Assembly: GCA_949373085.1 (NCBI GenBank)
Contig: CASICJ010000012.1
Location: 25,881 to 89,880 of the forward strand
Length of the DNA stretch: 64,000 bases
Direction of reading: 5' to 3'
DNA from: an uncultured Verrucomicrobiales bacterium
GTDB lineage: Bacteria; Verrucomicrobiota; Verrucomicrobiia; Verrucomicrobiales; Akkermansiaceae
The notes under the pieces were generated by a model. That model had not been told where the DNA came from. It searched no databases and worked only from the letters and a program-made list of their open reading frames with translations. Each line of letters begins with the position of its first letter. Within the stretch, counting starts at the first letter, position 1. Positions 26,882-36,287 of this stretch are shown piece after piece. A program made the position numbers and the translations under genes.

Positions 26882-27286
26882 TCATGCGACCGCTAGCCAA
26901 GCCAGCAGGCCGGTCCTTGCGGTCCACGCGATGGTTCGTATCCAATTGGTGTAAACTAACGCTGGGACTGTTTCTGGAGTGAGTTTTGCGTGCTGGGGGA
27001 CTTGGATGAATGCGGTTGAAGCCCAAACGGCTGCGAGAAGAAGGCTAGAGGGCGCCATTGCCTGCCAATCACCGAGGTAAAGGCAGGCAGCACAACATAC
27101 GGCTTCAATAAGCATGAGAGGGGCTATAACGTAGGTCACCCGCGTCATGTAACGCGCGTGATAGTCATCAAATGTGGCTTCCTTCAACTGTCCAAAGAGC
27201 GGGTAAATTACGATCTGAACCATCCAGATTATGCCGGTCATAGCCGCACATGTTGCGAGTTGAATAATCAAAAAGTAGAAAAACAT
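26882..27286 (-). CDS. four-helix membrane protein
   Basis: The start is the ATG at 27286 (MFFYFLIIQLATCAAMTGI), seven bases after the stop of the phosphoesterase gene. Four hydrophobic helices fill most of its 134 residues. A pattern of small integral proteins is seen (GIIWMVQIVIYPLF, YVIAPLMLIEAVCCAACLYLG, TNWIRTIAWTARTGLLAWLAV), resembling DUF1772-type proteins. It is probably in the inner membrane; its function is unknown. Confidence 0.65.
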   Translation of the reverse strand: MFFYFLIIQLATCAAMTGIIWMVQIVIYPLFGQLKEATFDDYHARYMTRVTYVIAPLMLIEAVCCAACLYLGDWQAMAPSSLLLAAVWASTAFIQVPQHAKLTPETVPALVYTNWIRTIAWTARTGLLAWLAVA

Positions 27287-27293
27287 GTTGAAG

Positions 27294-29297
27294 CTATTTA
27301 ATGGTTTCAACCGTGACTTCACCGATTGCTATTGCATGTGCCTTTGAACCCGATGCATCGGGATACCAGGGGCCCATATTTTCATTGAGTTGTAGATCGA
27401 TGATAGCTTCTTTCCGATCTTTGTTGGCAGCATAATTCTCACCTAAATAAAGAGCTTTCGGGGTGAGGGAAACGTAATCGATTAAGCCCTTAAAAAAAGA
27501 AGTTGGTCGACCCTGCTGATCGACGTCCGCGCCAATTATCATTGGGAGCCTGTTGTCCTTGAGTTTTCCATTTCCTAGGGCTGAGGCGATAAGTTTGCCG
27601 TCAAGGTAAAGACGTGCCTCTCTGCCATCATAAATCCCGGCGAGCGTATGCCATTGATCATTTTTCAGCAGAGAGGATGATGCGGTGGCACTGAGGTATT
27701 TACCATCAAGATTTACCGAGAATTCAGGCTTCCCGTCACTGACGAAGATTCCGTAACCAGAATTTTCAGTCTTGGTGACAAGGCCGGTTCGCCCGGCAAA
27801 CGTCTCGGCCTTGAAGCGGCATTCAAGCGTGAGTTCTTTTTTAATCATAAAGCGATTAGAAGAGATGGAAAGAGCTGCATTTAATCCATTGAAGCGGACA
27901 GCACCATTTTGGAGGTCATCCTTGCGGTTAAGTTCCAAATCAAGTGGCACAGAAATCATTCTCCTCGGTATTTCGTAGGCGAATCCTTTGGCGAGGTATT
28001 CCGAATCGATGTGAAAAGACGGCGTATCAAAGTTGCCTTTGGTGAGATGAGCATCCCAAGAAAGCTTAAAGTTAAATTCTTTTGTTTCTCCAGGTTTTAG
28101 AGTTGCGTGCTGGTGATCGGGCTGCCAACGGAAGTCCAAGCTAGGGTTACTGCTAGATACAACGGTTGCGACGGGGCGGTCGCTCGGGTTGTTTAAAATA
28201 ACCGATAATTGATGCTTTCCACCTTCGTTGTTTTTAAGTGAGAGGAGAGGAGAAATCTTAACAGGTGATTTTTTCACTTTGTTCACTTGTGTAATCAATT
28301 CACCGGTAATTTCTCGGACGTCGAGAACCTCGCCGACCGGGACAGCTGCCAGTGAAATACGGTCTTCGCGGACGGTGACGATGTCATAGTGATGAAGATA
28401 TCCGGCTTGGGGAATAGAGCTGGACTGTCCGCCGCCAGTGGTGGCAAGAGTGACATATTCAATACCATCTTTGGGGCCGTCATAGCGCATGGTGTGAATG
28501 TGACCCGCGAAGACTGCGGAGACATTACCAGCACCAGCAAGACGCTTGTGAACTTTATCCCAATCGTCGCCATAGCCGCGTCCTAGCCATCTTGGATGGT
28601 GGAGAAAGAGAAAGACGTGCTCGGCACCTTTAGCCTTGGTGAGAGTCTGGTCGAGCCAAGAGAATTGCTCCGGACTCATTTTTTGAGCGGTGGGTTTTCC
28701 AAATGTTTTCTCTCCAGTTTGAGGATCGCCTTCATCAGAGTAGAGGATGATGAACCAAGAATTTTTGTGCTCAAAGGCATACCAGAGTGGGCCGAAGTGC
28801 CTTTCATATGCACCCTCCATTTCACCTTCGGGTTTTTTACTTTTATCCTTACCTCGCCAGTAAATGTCATGGTTTCCGGCAACGGGAAACCATGGGCACG
28901 CGAGTTGGCTCATGATGGACTTGTATTCCTTCATTTGTGTCATCCAGACTTCTTCGTTGCTGTATCCATTGATGAGATCACCAACGGTCATAACGAAATC
29001 GGGTTCGAGGAGGTTGGTGTCACGAACCGCGTCAGCGAGCACGGAAACGCCTTCAGGTGGCCCCCCAGTACGATCGCCATAAACGATAAAAGTGAAGGCG
29101 TCTTTTTCGTTGGGAAGAGGGAGTTCAACACTGCTTTTACGGGAAGTGACGAAGCGGGCAGGAGTAGGTGCGACCGTTTCATGCTTTTCTCCGTGACGAT
29201 GAAGATGGTGGTTATGACCGATGTTGGGATTAACGGGGGGATCAGCAAGGGCCGAAGTGATGCAGAGGAAGAGGGAAAAAAAGGAGATGAATCTCAT
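27294..29297 (-). CDS. secreted metallophosphoesterase with LamG-like domain
   Basis: A signal peptide (MRFISFFSLFLCITSALA) precedes a calcineurin-like phosphoesterase: YGDRTGG, VGDLINGYS, AGNHDIYW, FLHHPRW and FAGHIHTM supply the dinuclear-metal ligands. After a linker domain (about 330-460) comes a LamG/concanavalin-like domain (about 470-660) with ECRFKAETFAGRTGLVTK and WHTLAGIYDGREARLYLDGK. It is probably extracytoplasmic, acting on phosphoesters or glycan-bound phosphate. It is the first gene of an operon with the small membrane protein and possibly nadB. Confidence 0.85.
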   Translation of the reverse strand: MRFISFFSLFLCITSALADPPVNPNIGHNHHLHRHGEKHETVAPTPARFVTSRKSSVELPLPNEKDAFTFIVYGDRTGGPPEGVSVLADAVRDTNLLEPDFVMTVGDLINGYSNEEVWMTQMKEYKSIMSQLACPWFPVAGNHDIYWRGKDKSKKPEGEMEGAYERHFGPLWYAFEHKNSWFIILYSDEGDPQTGEKTFGKPTAQKMSPEQFSWLDQTLTKAKGAEHVFLFLHHPRWLGRGYGDDWDKVHKRLAGAGNVSAVFAGHIHTMRYDGPKDGIEYVTLATTGGGQSSSIPQAGYLHHYDIVTVREDRISLAAVPVGEVLDVREITGELITQVNKVKKSPVKISPLLSLKNNEGGKHQLSVILNNPSDRPVATVVSSSNPSLDFRWQPDHQHATLKPGETKEFNFKLSWDAHLTKGNFDTPSFHIDSEYLAKGFAYEIPRRMISVPLDLELNRKDDLQNGAVRFNGLNAALSISSNRFMIKKELTLECRFKAETFAGRTGLVTKTENSGYGIFVSDGKPEFSVNLDGKYLSATASSSLLKNDQWHTLAGIYDGREARLYLDGKLIASALGNGKLKDNRLPMIIGADVDQQGRPTSFFKGLIDYVSLTPKALYLGENYAANKDRKEAIIDLQLNENMGPWYPDASGSKAHAIAIGEVTVETIK

Positions 29298-29860
29298 GAG
29301 GACATGATACGGAATGGAGCTAGGTAATCTTCCCTAATTCCGAAGATGGTTTCTTGCTTTTCGCTATAAACCCGTTTTGAGGTTTGTTTAATAAACTGGT
29401 CACTGACCCTAGGCAGTGACCAGTTTATTTTAGGGGCAGTCCGAGGCCTATTTCTTGATTGCCGAGTTACCTGTAACTTTTTAGAAAGGTTGCTACGTCG
29501 GCGATGCCTTGAGAAATGAGGCCCATTTTTTGGCTGAGAGTATAGGGAAGGATTTCAAGAGTAAGGAAAACACATGGGTGGTGAATAGAAAAATTGCTTT
29601 GGTATGCTCTCGTTAAATGGAATTAGTAGAATTGCCGATCTATTCTGGAGGAACAAATGTCTATATTCAGGGTTTTTGGTGCTTGGGTTAACGTTCTTTC
29701 GTCCTCGCCGATGGGCAATGGGGGAAGTCATGGAGACTGTTAGTTACTCTTTGCAGAGGCTGCTGAGCGCGGACTTTCTTCATTTGAGTCCACACTACCG
29801 TAGATATCGGATCGTTCTATTTTCCTATGAGTTGCAGTTTTGGGGGGATTTTGGCAACAA
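29298..29860. other. intergenic region, no gene recognised
   Basis: This 560-base divergent gap between the phosphoesterase and glcD holds one perfect inverted repeat (29390-29429). An open frame from 29604 to 29870 gives an 88-residue sequence with no recognisable pattern and overlaps the glcD start, so it is not called. No RNA gene was recognised. Confidence 0.5.
29390..29429. terminator. perfect 16-bp inverted repeat, possible bidirectional terminator
   Basis: The arm AATAAACTGGTCACTG (29390-29405) is exactly complementary to 29414-29429, with an eight-base loop. A T-rich run follows on one side and an A/T-rich one on the other, as in bidirectional terminators. No gene ends next to it; both neighbours are transcribed away from it, which makes the placement odd. 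Confidence 0.45.
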
Positions 29861-31232
29861 GTGGGTGTGATTAGCGATTTGAGAGCATGCCTGAGTCCTG
29901 GAAAGGTTTCAACGATGGCCGAAGTCCTTGAGGAGCATGGAACGGACCGATGGAATTTTTCGCATCTACCGGAGGCGGTGGTTTTTGCGGAATGTCGGGA
30001 TGATGTTGTGGCGGTGATGAAGTTTGCTAATGAGCGGGGAATTCCGGTGACGACTCGTGGGGCGGGAGTTGGTTATGTTGGTGGGGTGTGTGCCGGTTGA
30101 GGGCGGAATTGCCCTGTCGGTGGCGAGGATGAAGTCAGTGTTGGAGATCATACCGGAGGATGGTGTAGTAGTCACGCAACCGGGGGTGATTTTAAAAGAT
30201 CTACAAGATGCGGTGAGTGACCTTGGTTGGTATTACCCGCCCGATCCGGCTTCTTTGAATGAGTGCTCGATCGGCGGAAATTTGGCTACGAATGCAGGTG
30301 GCCCTCGTTGTCTGAAATATGGGGTGACGAAGAACTATGTTCTTGGATTAGAGGTGGTCTTGGCAAGTGGTGAGATCCTGAATATCGGAGGACGGTGTCA
30401 TAAAAACAAGACGGGCTTTGATTTGTTGCATCTCTTTGTTGGGAGTGAAGGAATGCTTGGAGTGATAACCGAGGCGACCCTGCGTATTATCCCTCATCCG
30501 CAGACTCGTGCGATGCTTACAGCGACGTTTCCGGAGTTTGTCGATGCTGCTGGTGCAGTGCAGGCGATTCTAAATTCAGGACACCTTCCATCTGCCCTCG
30601 AGATTACGGACGAGTTCACGCTAAAAGCTGCGCGAGCTTATTTGGGAGAGGGCTCGTTACGTCCGGGTAAGGCTCATTTGATTGTCGAGATCGACGGTCG
30701 AGCCAAGGCTGTTGCGAGTGAATTGAAAGAGTTGGAAGAGGTGCTTAATGAAGTGGGTGCCTTATCGAGCGAATTTCATGCTGATGAGGAGGCTTGCGAA
30801 AAGGTTTGGCAATTACGCCGCGACTTTTCTTATTCTTTGCGAGCAACAGGTTTGACGAAACTAAATGAAGATATTGTTGTTCCGCGGTCCAAATTAGTGG
30901 AGTTGGCAGTTTTTGCGGCGGGACTCGAGAAAAAGACGGGGATTCCGGTGGCCTGCTTTGGTCATGCTGGTGATGGTAATATTCATACAAACTTAATGGT
31001 GGAGGATTATGATAATCCGGTGGTTCGGGAGAAAGCGGACGCGGCCTTAGATGTTCTCTTCACTTGGGTGCTTGAAAACGGAGGGGTAATTACGGGAGAA
31101 CATGGGGTCGGATTGGCAAAAAAACCATGGATTAAGGATGCCCTCGGAGAGGTAGCTTTTGCGGCACACCATACGGTTAAGAATGCGTTTGATCCCAAGG
31201 GGATTCTAAATCCCGGAAAATTCCTCGATTGA
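29861..31232 (+). CDS. glcD: FAD-linked oxidase, GlcD/D-lactate dehydrogenase-like, apparent frameshift
   Basis: The product belongs to the FAD-linked 2-hydroxyacid oxidase family. The first frame carries LPEAVVFAECRDDVVAVMKF and TTRGAGVGYVGG, the FAD-binding loop, then stops. The other frame continues CVPVEGGIALSVARM, NECSIGGNLATNAGGPRC, GHAGDGNIHTNL and GEHGVGLAKK. Deleting one G from the run at 30083-30086 fuses them as GYVGGCVPVEGG, exactly the family order. The start is uncertain: GTG at 29861 fits the family length; GTG 29867 and ATG 29914 are alternatives. Likely substrates are glycolate or D-lactate. The indel may be sequencing error. Confidence 0.82.
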
Positions 31233-31296
31233 TTTCGAGTTTATTATCTTTTGCGTTGAGGCTAGAGGATAAGTGGTGTTCCCTTTCCATTAAAGG

Positions 31297-33288
31297 ATGG
31301 CAAGTTGGAAAGAAAACCGGCTGCAGGTGGTGCTCCAAGCCTCGAGAGAGGGTATCTGGGACTGGGACCTTGTGAAAGGGACCATCTATTATTCTCCGCG
31401 AATGTGTCGATTTATGGGGTATCGCAAGAGCGAGATGCCAAACTTTTTTCAGGACCGTGGAGAGCACATGGATCTGGCCTCGGTAGCTGCGGTCGACAAA
31501 GCTTTGCGTCGAGTTTTACAGGAGGGCGAGGATTTGTTTGCAGTAGAGCCTAGGGTGAAAACCAAAAGGGGTGACTGGAAGTCTTTCCGGGTTCGGGGGA
31601 CGCCGGTGCGGGATGGTCTCGGCAAGGTGACGCGAATCGCAGGTAGCTTGATCAATATTTCAAAACGTAAGGAGGCGGAAAGGCAGCTAGCAGAGGAGAG
31701 ACACCTCATCGAAACCCTGCTGGATAACATTCCCATGAATGTGTATTTGAAAGATGAGGAGTCGCGCTTCGTGATGGCGAACTTACCGACAGCCAGAAAG
31801 ATGGGCTTGAGTTCAGCAAAGGATTTGATCGGTAAATCAGATGCTGATTTTTTCAGCGATGAACATGCAAGAAATGCTCGGTTGGTTGAGAAGGAAATCA
31901 TGGCTTCGGGTGGTGGTGTCGAGGATTTGACAGAGCATGAGAAGTGGAACGATCGCGAAGACACATGGGTTAAGAGTACGAAGCATGCATGGATCGGCCA
32001 TGATGGCCAAGTGAGGGGAACTTTCGGAGTAACTATTGATATTTCTGAATTGATAAGGACCCGTGAAGCCCAAGAAAAGGTGACCTCGCAACTTAATGCA
32101 CAGAATCATTTAATCGAAGAGGAACGAGAAAGGCTGCGCCTTGTAATTGATAGTGTGCCTTTACACGTTTACTTTAAAAACCGTGATCATGAATTTGTGA
32201 TCGCGAATCAGGCGATTGCAGAGTGGTTTGGATTCAGCTGTCCGGAGGAGCTTTATGATAAGTCGGACCGGGATATTTTTTCCAAAGAGCACTGGAGGAA
32301 GACTGAAGCCGATGAGAAACAGATCATGGAATTGGGTGTGGCAATCGCGGGGGAGATTGAGAAAGAGATTTGGGGAGGAGAAAAGGAGACTTGGGTGATG
32401 ACATCAAAGTATCCCTGGCGTGACAGTGAGGGAGATATAATGGGAACTTTTGGGGTCTCAAGCGACATTTCCGATTTAATGCAGGCGCAGTCGGATCTCC
32501 GGAAGCTTGCTTCAACCTACGAAAGAAAAAATCGGGAGATGGCCGAAGAATTAGAGTTAGCGAGGGAAGTGCAGCAGGCGCTTTTGCCCGACGAATTCCC
32601 AACAGTTTTGGGTGGTGGAGCGACCATGAAGTTTTGCCGCCTTTATGAGCCAGCTCGCCTGTTGACGGGTGAGTTTTTTGAGGTTCTGCCACTGGCGCCG
32701 GATCGGGTTGGTTTTTTGATGGGTGAGGTTTTTGATAAGGGAGTGCGCTCAGCCTTAATCGTTTCGATGTTACGAGGGTTGATCGAAAAGGAAATTGCCT
32801 CGGCTGGAGACGCAGGGGATTTTTTGACTGGGATTAACGTGGGATTATCTCACTTGTTGTTGGGCGCGGGGCATGAGACTAAGGCAACTGCCTTTTATGG
32901 TTTAGTGGATTTGACGAAAGGAGAAATTCAGCTTTCGATCGCTGGACACGTGAACCCGATTGCGGTTTTTGATGACGGCGTTCGTCAGCTTGTGCCGCCA
33001 GATCATGCTTGTGGACCAGCTTTGGGCATTGCTGAGAATAGTAGCTATGGAACGGTATCGGCGCCTCTCTCAGGCTTCCGGAGATTAATTTGTTTCACTG
33101 AGGGATTCCAGAGTACGAGTAATGTTGAGGGTGAAGAGTTTGGTGTAACGCGCATGCTAGAAGAGGTTGAGCGAGGCGGTGATTTAGACCGTGTAATGGA
33201 GAGACTTTCAGAGGTAGTAAAGAATTTCGCAGGAAATCAGAAACTTGAAAATGCAATTTGTTTGTTGGGATGGGAGATCACGAGATGA
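31297..33288 (+). CDS. PAS-PAS-PAS-SpoIIE protein with degenerate phosphatase site
   Basis: Three PAS domains occupy about residues 10-125, 130-255 and 275-400 (each ending in a GTFGV.DIS-like strand). A coiled linker with LELAREVQQALLP and a SpoIIE/RsbU-type PP2C domain follow to residue 663. The metal-binding aspartates are replaced: GDF is GEF (Glu459), GDV is GEV (Glu477), TDG is TEG (Glu602), and the final DD is ENA (about 652). The fold is otherwise intact (RSALIVSMLRGL, SIAGHVNP). It is therefore probably inactive or altered in metal use. Its stop overlaps the ATG of an intact paralogue. Confidence 0.87.
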   Translation: MASWKENRLQVVLQASREGIWDWDLVKGTIYYSPRMCRFMGYRKSEMPNFFQDRGEHMDLASVAAVDKALRRVLQEGEDLFAVEPRVKTKRGDWKSFRVRGTPVRDGLGKVTRIAGSLINISKRKEAERQLAEERHLIETLLDNIPMNVYLKDEESRFVMANLPTARKMGLSSAKDLIGKSDADFFSDEHARNARLVEKEIMASGGGVEDLTEHEKWNDREDTWVKSTKHAWIGHDGQVRGTFGVTIDISELIRTREAQEKVTSQLNAQNHLIEEERERLRLVIDSVPLHVYFKNRDHEFVIANQAIAEWFGFSCPEELYDKSDRDIFSKEHWRKTEADEKQIMELGVAIAGEIEKEIWGGEKETWVMTSKYPWRDSEGDIMGTFGVSSDISDLMQAQSDLRKLASTYERKNREMAEELELAREVQQALLPDEFPTVLGGGATMKFCRLYEPARLLTGEFFEVLPLAPDRVGFLMGEVFDKGVRSALIVSMLRGLIEKEIASAGDAGDFLTGINVGLSHLLLGAGHETKATAFYGLVDLTKGEIQLSIAGHVNPIAVFDDGVRQLVPPDHACGPALGIAENSSYGTVSAPLSGFRRLICFTEGFQSTSNVEGEEFGVTRMLEEVERGGDLDRVMERLSEVVKNFAGNQKLENAICLLGWEITR

Positions 33289-35288
33289 GTTTGGAAGAGG
33301 AGAGACTTGATTTGGCTCTCAAGGCTTCGAATGAGGGGATTCTTGATTGGGATTTTCAAACGGGGGAAATATACTATTCTAATCGTTTGCTCGGATTTTT
33401 GGGTTATGGTCATTTTGGGGCGCCCAACATTTTAGAAGAACCAGAGAAACATGTGCATCCTGAAGATTTAGCACGGTTTACTCGTAAGCTAAATCGAGTC
33501 CTATATCGGGGCGGAAAGTTGTTTGCAGATGAGGCAAGAATTCGCACAAACTCAGGTGAGTGGAAATGGTTTAGAGCAAGGGCTTTACCATTGCGGGATG
33601 ACGATGGAACCTTGAGGCGCTTGGTAGGAAGCCTAATCGATATTTCAAAGCGACGCTTTGCGGAGAAGGCCCTGGCCGAGGAACGCAAGATGATCGATTT
33701 GATTTTAGATCGGGTTCCTATTAATGTTTATTTTAAGGACAAAGATTCCCGCTTTATGCGGGCAAATCGGTCAACTGCTCAACGCGTGGGAGCTGGAACG
33801 ATTGCGAATTTGATCGGGAAAAGGGATCACGATTTCTTTGAAAAGGAGCATGCTGATTTCTCGCGGGCCCGAGAGCTTGAAATTATGGAGTCGGAGGTTG
33901 GTCAGGAGGAGAAGTTGGAGCATGAGATCTGGGGGGACGGGCATGAGTCGTGGAGTTTAGTGACCAAGAAAGTGTGGCGGGGATTGAACGGAGAGTTACT
34001 TGGAACTTTTGGTCTAACTCATGATGTGACTGAGCTAATCGAAACTGAGCGGAACCTTGAGCAGATTGCGGAGAAATTGAGAGTGGTTAATCAGGAAATT
34101 AGTGAAGAACGCCACCTTCTTCGGCTAGTAATTGATAATATGCCGGTGTTTGTTTACTTTAAAGACTTGGATTCAAACTTTGTTTTGATGAACCAAAGGA
34201 TGTCTGACCTTGTAGGAGCTAAATCTCCGGATGAGGCGGTGGGCAAAAGTGATAGTCACTTTTTTGGAGAGAAACTGGTCCGGGAATCGATCCGGGATGA
34301 ACGGGAAATCATGGCTACCGGCAAGCCGGTGGTGAGGAAGCTCGAAGAAATATCTTGGAAGGATGACCATGTTTCTTGGGCCGTGTCTTCAAAATATCCG
34401 TGGTATTTGCCGGACGGAACCTTACGGGGAATTTTTGGAGTTTCTTCGGACGTGACTAAGTTGATTGAAACAAAGCAACAGCTTGAAAAGATCACAAGGA
34501 TTTTGGGACGTCAGAATGATGCTCTTGAAGAGCAGTTGGGGTTGGCGCGCGAGATTCAGCAGGCGGCTTTGCCTAGTGTAATTCCATCTATTACGTGTCA
34601 GGAAAGTGGGCGTAAGGCAAATTTCCATCATCGTTATCAACCTGCTTCTCATCTTGCTGGAGACTTTTTTGAGGTGATTCCACTGGGTGAAGGTAAGGCT
34701 GGATTTTTTATCTGTGATGTTATGGGGCATGGCGTGCGTTCGGCCCTGATCGTTTCGATGTTGCGTGGTTTACTTGAAAAGCAGAGAGAGACTCTTGGAG
34801 ATCAGCCAGGGGCATTTTTGGAGGGGTTGAATGATGGCTTGTCCCACCTGCTTGAGCGAACTAGTCAATTAATTTTTGCGACTGCAATCTATGGTTATGT
34901 GGACTTAGAACGTGGTGAGCTGAAGATCGCTTCAGCTGGTCATCCGGATCCCATTGTGAGTCGGAATGGAGTGGTTGAAGTTTTAGAATTGGAATCTGAG
35001 GCGCAGGGTCCTGGATTGGGTATGGTCCCGGATTTTAAATTTCCGGAGATGTGTCTTCCTGTAGAATCTTTGGATGGAATCTGGAGCTTTACCGATGGTC
35101 TTTTTGAGGTTCTGGGTGTTGATGGACACGAGTTTGGCGTAGCCAAAATGTGTGAGGCGCTTCAGGGCGGGGGACGAACGGTGGATGCAATTGACCGGGT
35201 AGTGAACGCCGCTGTTAATTTTGCAGCTGAAAAGGTTTTTGAGGATGATCTCTGTGTTTTGGGGATCGATTTTAGGCACCGGGCTTGA
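33285..35288 (+). CDS. PAS-PAS-PAS-SpoIIE protein phosphatase
   Basis: The start is the ATG at 33285, overlapping the previous stop as ATGA. Domain order is the same as the upstream paralogue, with three PAS domains, the LGLAREIQQAALP linker and a PP2C-type phosphatase. Here the metal ligands are present: AGDFFE (Asp460), CDVMGHG (Asp478), FTDGLFE (Asp604) and EDDLCVLG (Asp654/655). Such proteins dephosphorylate anti-sigma-factor antagonists in partner-switching systems; no antagonist or anti-sigma gene is nearby. PAS domains suggest sensing of redox, light or ligand. Probably cytoplasmic, with no membrane helix. Confidence 0.9.
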   Translation: MSLEEERLDLALKASNEGILDWDFQTGEIYYSNRLLGFLGYGHFGAPNILEEPEKHVHPEDLARFTRKLNRVLYRGGKLFADEARIRTNSGEWKWFRARALPLRDDDGTLRRLVGSLIDISKRRFAEKALAEERKMIDLILDRVPINVYFKDKDSRFMRANRSTAQRVGAGTIANLIGKRDHDFFEKEHADFSRARELEIMESEVGQEEKLEHEIWGDGHESWSLVTKKVWRGLNGELLGTFGLTHDVTELIETERNLEQIAEKLRVVNQEISEERHLLRLVIDNMPVFVYFKDLDSNFVLMNQRMSDLVGAKSPDEAVGKSDSHFFGEKLVRESIRDEREIMATGKPVVRKLEEISWKDDHVSWAVSSKYPWYLPDGTLRGIFGVSSDVTKLIETKQQLEKITRILGRQNDALEEQLGLAREIQQAALPSVIPSITCQESGRKANFHHRYQPASHLAGDFFEVIPLGEGKAGFFICDVMGHGVRSALIVSMLRGLLEKQRETLGDQPGAFLEGLNDGLSHLLERTSQLIFATAIYGYVDLERGELKIASAGHPDPIVSRNGVVEVLELESEAQGPGLGMVPDFKFPEMCLPVESLDGIWSFTDGLFEVLGVDGHEFGVAKMCEALQGGGRTVDAIDRVVNAAVNFAAEKVFEDDLCVLGIDFRHRA

Positions 35289-35321
35289 GATCGCTAATAT
35301 CTGTGATATCTGACCTCCATC

Positions 35322-36287
35322 TTGAGCGAGAATATTGCAATCCTGACTTCCGGTGGAGATGCTGCGGGGATGAATCCCGCGGTGAGATCTGCTGCTGATT
35401 ATGCCCGCAAGAAGGGGATGGTTCCTTACTTAGTTGAATGGGGGTTAAGAGGCTTAATTGAGGGCTGGATCAAAGAGGCAACGCCTGAGTGTCTCAGCGG
35501 TATGCTCTATCGGGGTGGCACTGCGCTTGGTTCCTCGAGATCGAAGCGTTTTTTTGAATATGAATTCAGAAGGCAAGCTTATGATAATTTGCAGAAGGTT
35601 GGAATTTCAAAACTCATCATCATTGGTGGAGATGGTTCCTTTAACGCTTTAAACCAATTCTACGTCGATTTTAAGGTGCCGTTTGCGGGTATTCCTGCGA
35701 CGATTGACAACGACATTTCGGGGACAGATTACTGCCTCGGTGTTGACACAGCGCTCAATATGATTCGCTCAAGTGTGGATAGTATTCGTGATACTGCTTC
35801 TTCTTTTTCAAGGGCGTTTGTAATAGAGACGATGGGACGTGATTGTGGGTATCTTGCGATGGTAAGTGCGCTTGCAAACGGCGCGGAAGTTTGTCTGGTT
35901 CCAGAGATCAAGTATGACCTCGATGCGGTTGGCGAACGATTACGGCAACAACGTGCGGCCGGGAAACGCTATGTTCTAGGGATTGTTGCGGAAGGGACTG
36001 GTATGGCCGAACCGTTGACGCGATGGATGGGTGACTTTTTGGATATGGATGCCCGTCTGACTGTTTTGGGCCACGTCCAGAGAGGTGGATCCCCGACAGT
36101 TTATGATCGGATTATGGCCTATAAATTTGCAGTTGCAGCTGTTGATCACCTGCTAGCTGGCGATACTAATCGGGTCGTGACATTTAGGAATGGTCGGTTT
36201 GGTAGTTCCTCTATCCATCAGATTTCTGAAACCAAGCATGAGTGTGAGGCAAGTCTGCTTGATTTAGTTCGGGGGTTGAGTTGCTAG
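35322..36287 (+). CDS. pfkA: 6-phosphofructokinase, ATP type
   Basis: PfkA phosphorylates fructose 6-phosphate at the committed step of glycolysis. The start is a TTG at 35322 (MSENIAILTSGGDAAGMN), because no ATG fits. Motifs are GGDAAGMNP (11-19), IGGDGSFNAL (101-110), PATIDNDISGTDY with the catalytic Asp129 region, and HVQRGG. GGDGS (Gly105) rather than GGDD, and no lysine before TIDND, indicate ATP rather than pyrophosphate as donor. Length 321 is that of bacterial PfkA. Its stop codon overlaps that of the convergent lpxA gene. Confidence 0.95.
   Translation: MSENIAILTSGGDAAGMNPAVRSAADYARKKGMVPYLVEWGLRGLIEGWIKEATPECLSGMLYRGGTALGSSRSKRFFEYEFRRQAYDNLQKVGISKLIIIGGDGSFNALNQFYVDFKVPFAGIPATIDNDISGTDYCLGVDTALNMIRSSVDSIRDTASSFSRAFVIETMGRDCGYLAMVSALANGAEVCLVPEIKYDLDAVGERLRQQRAAGKRYVLGIVAEGTGMAEPLTRWMGDFLDMDARLTVLGHVQRGGSPTVYDRIMAYKFAVAAVDHLLAGDTNRVVTFRNGRFGSSSIHQISETKHECEASLLDLVRGLSC

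Noticed and set aside
28596..29327. 243-residue open frame on the plus strand
   Set aside because: It lies wholly opposite the metallophosphoesterase gene, which has clear motifs; the plus-strand sequence has no family pattern.
29604..29870. 88-residue open frame before glcD
   Set aside because: Composition is irregular, no motif is visible, and it overlaps the glcD start; treated as chance.
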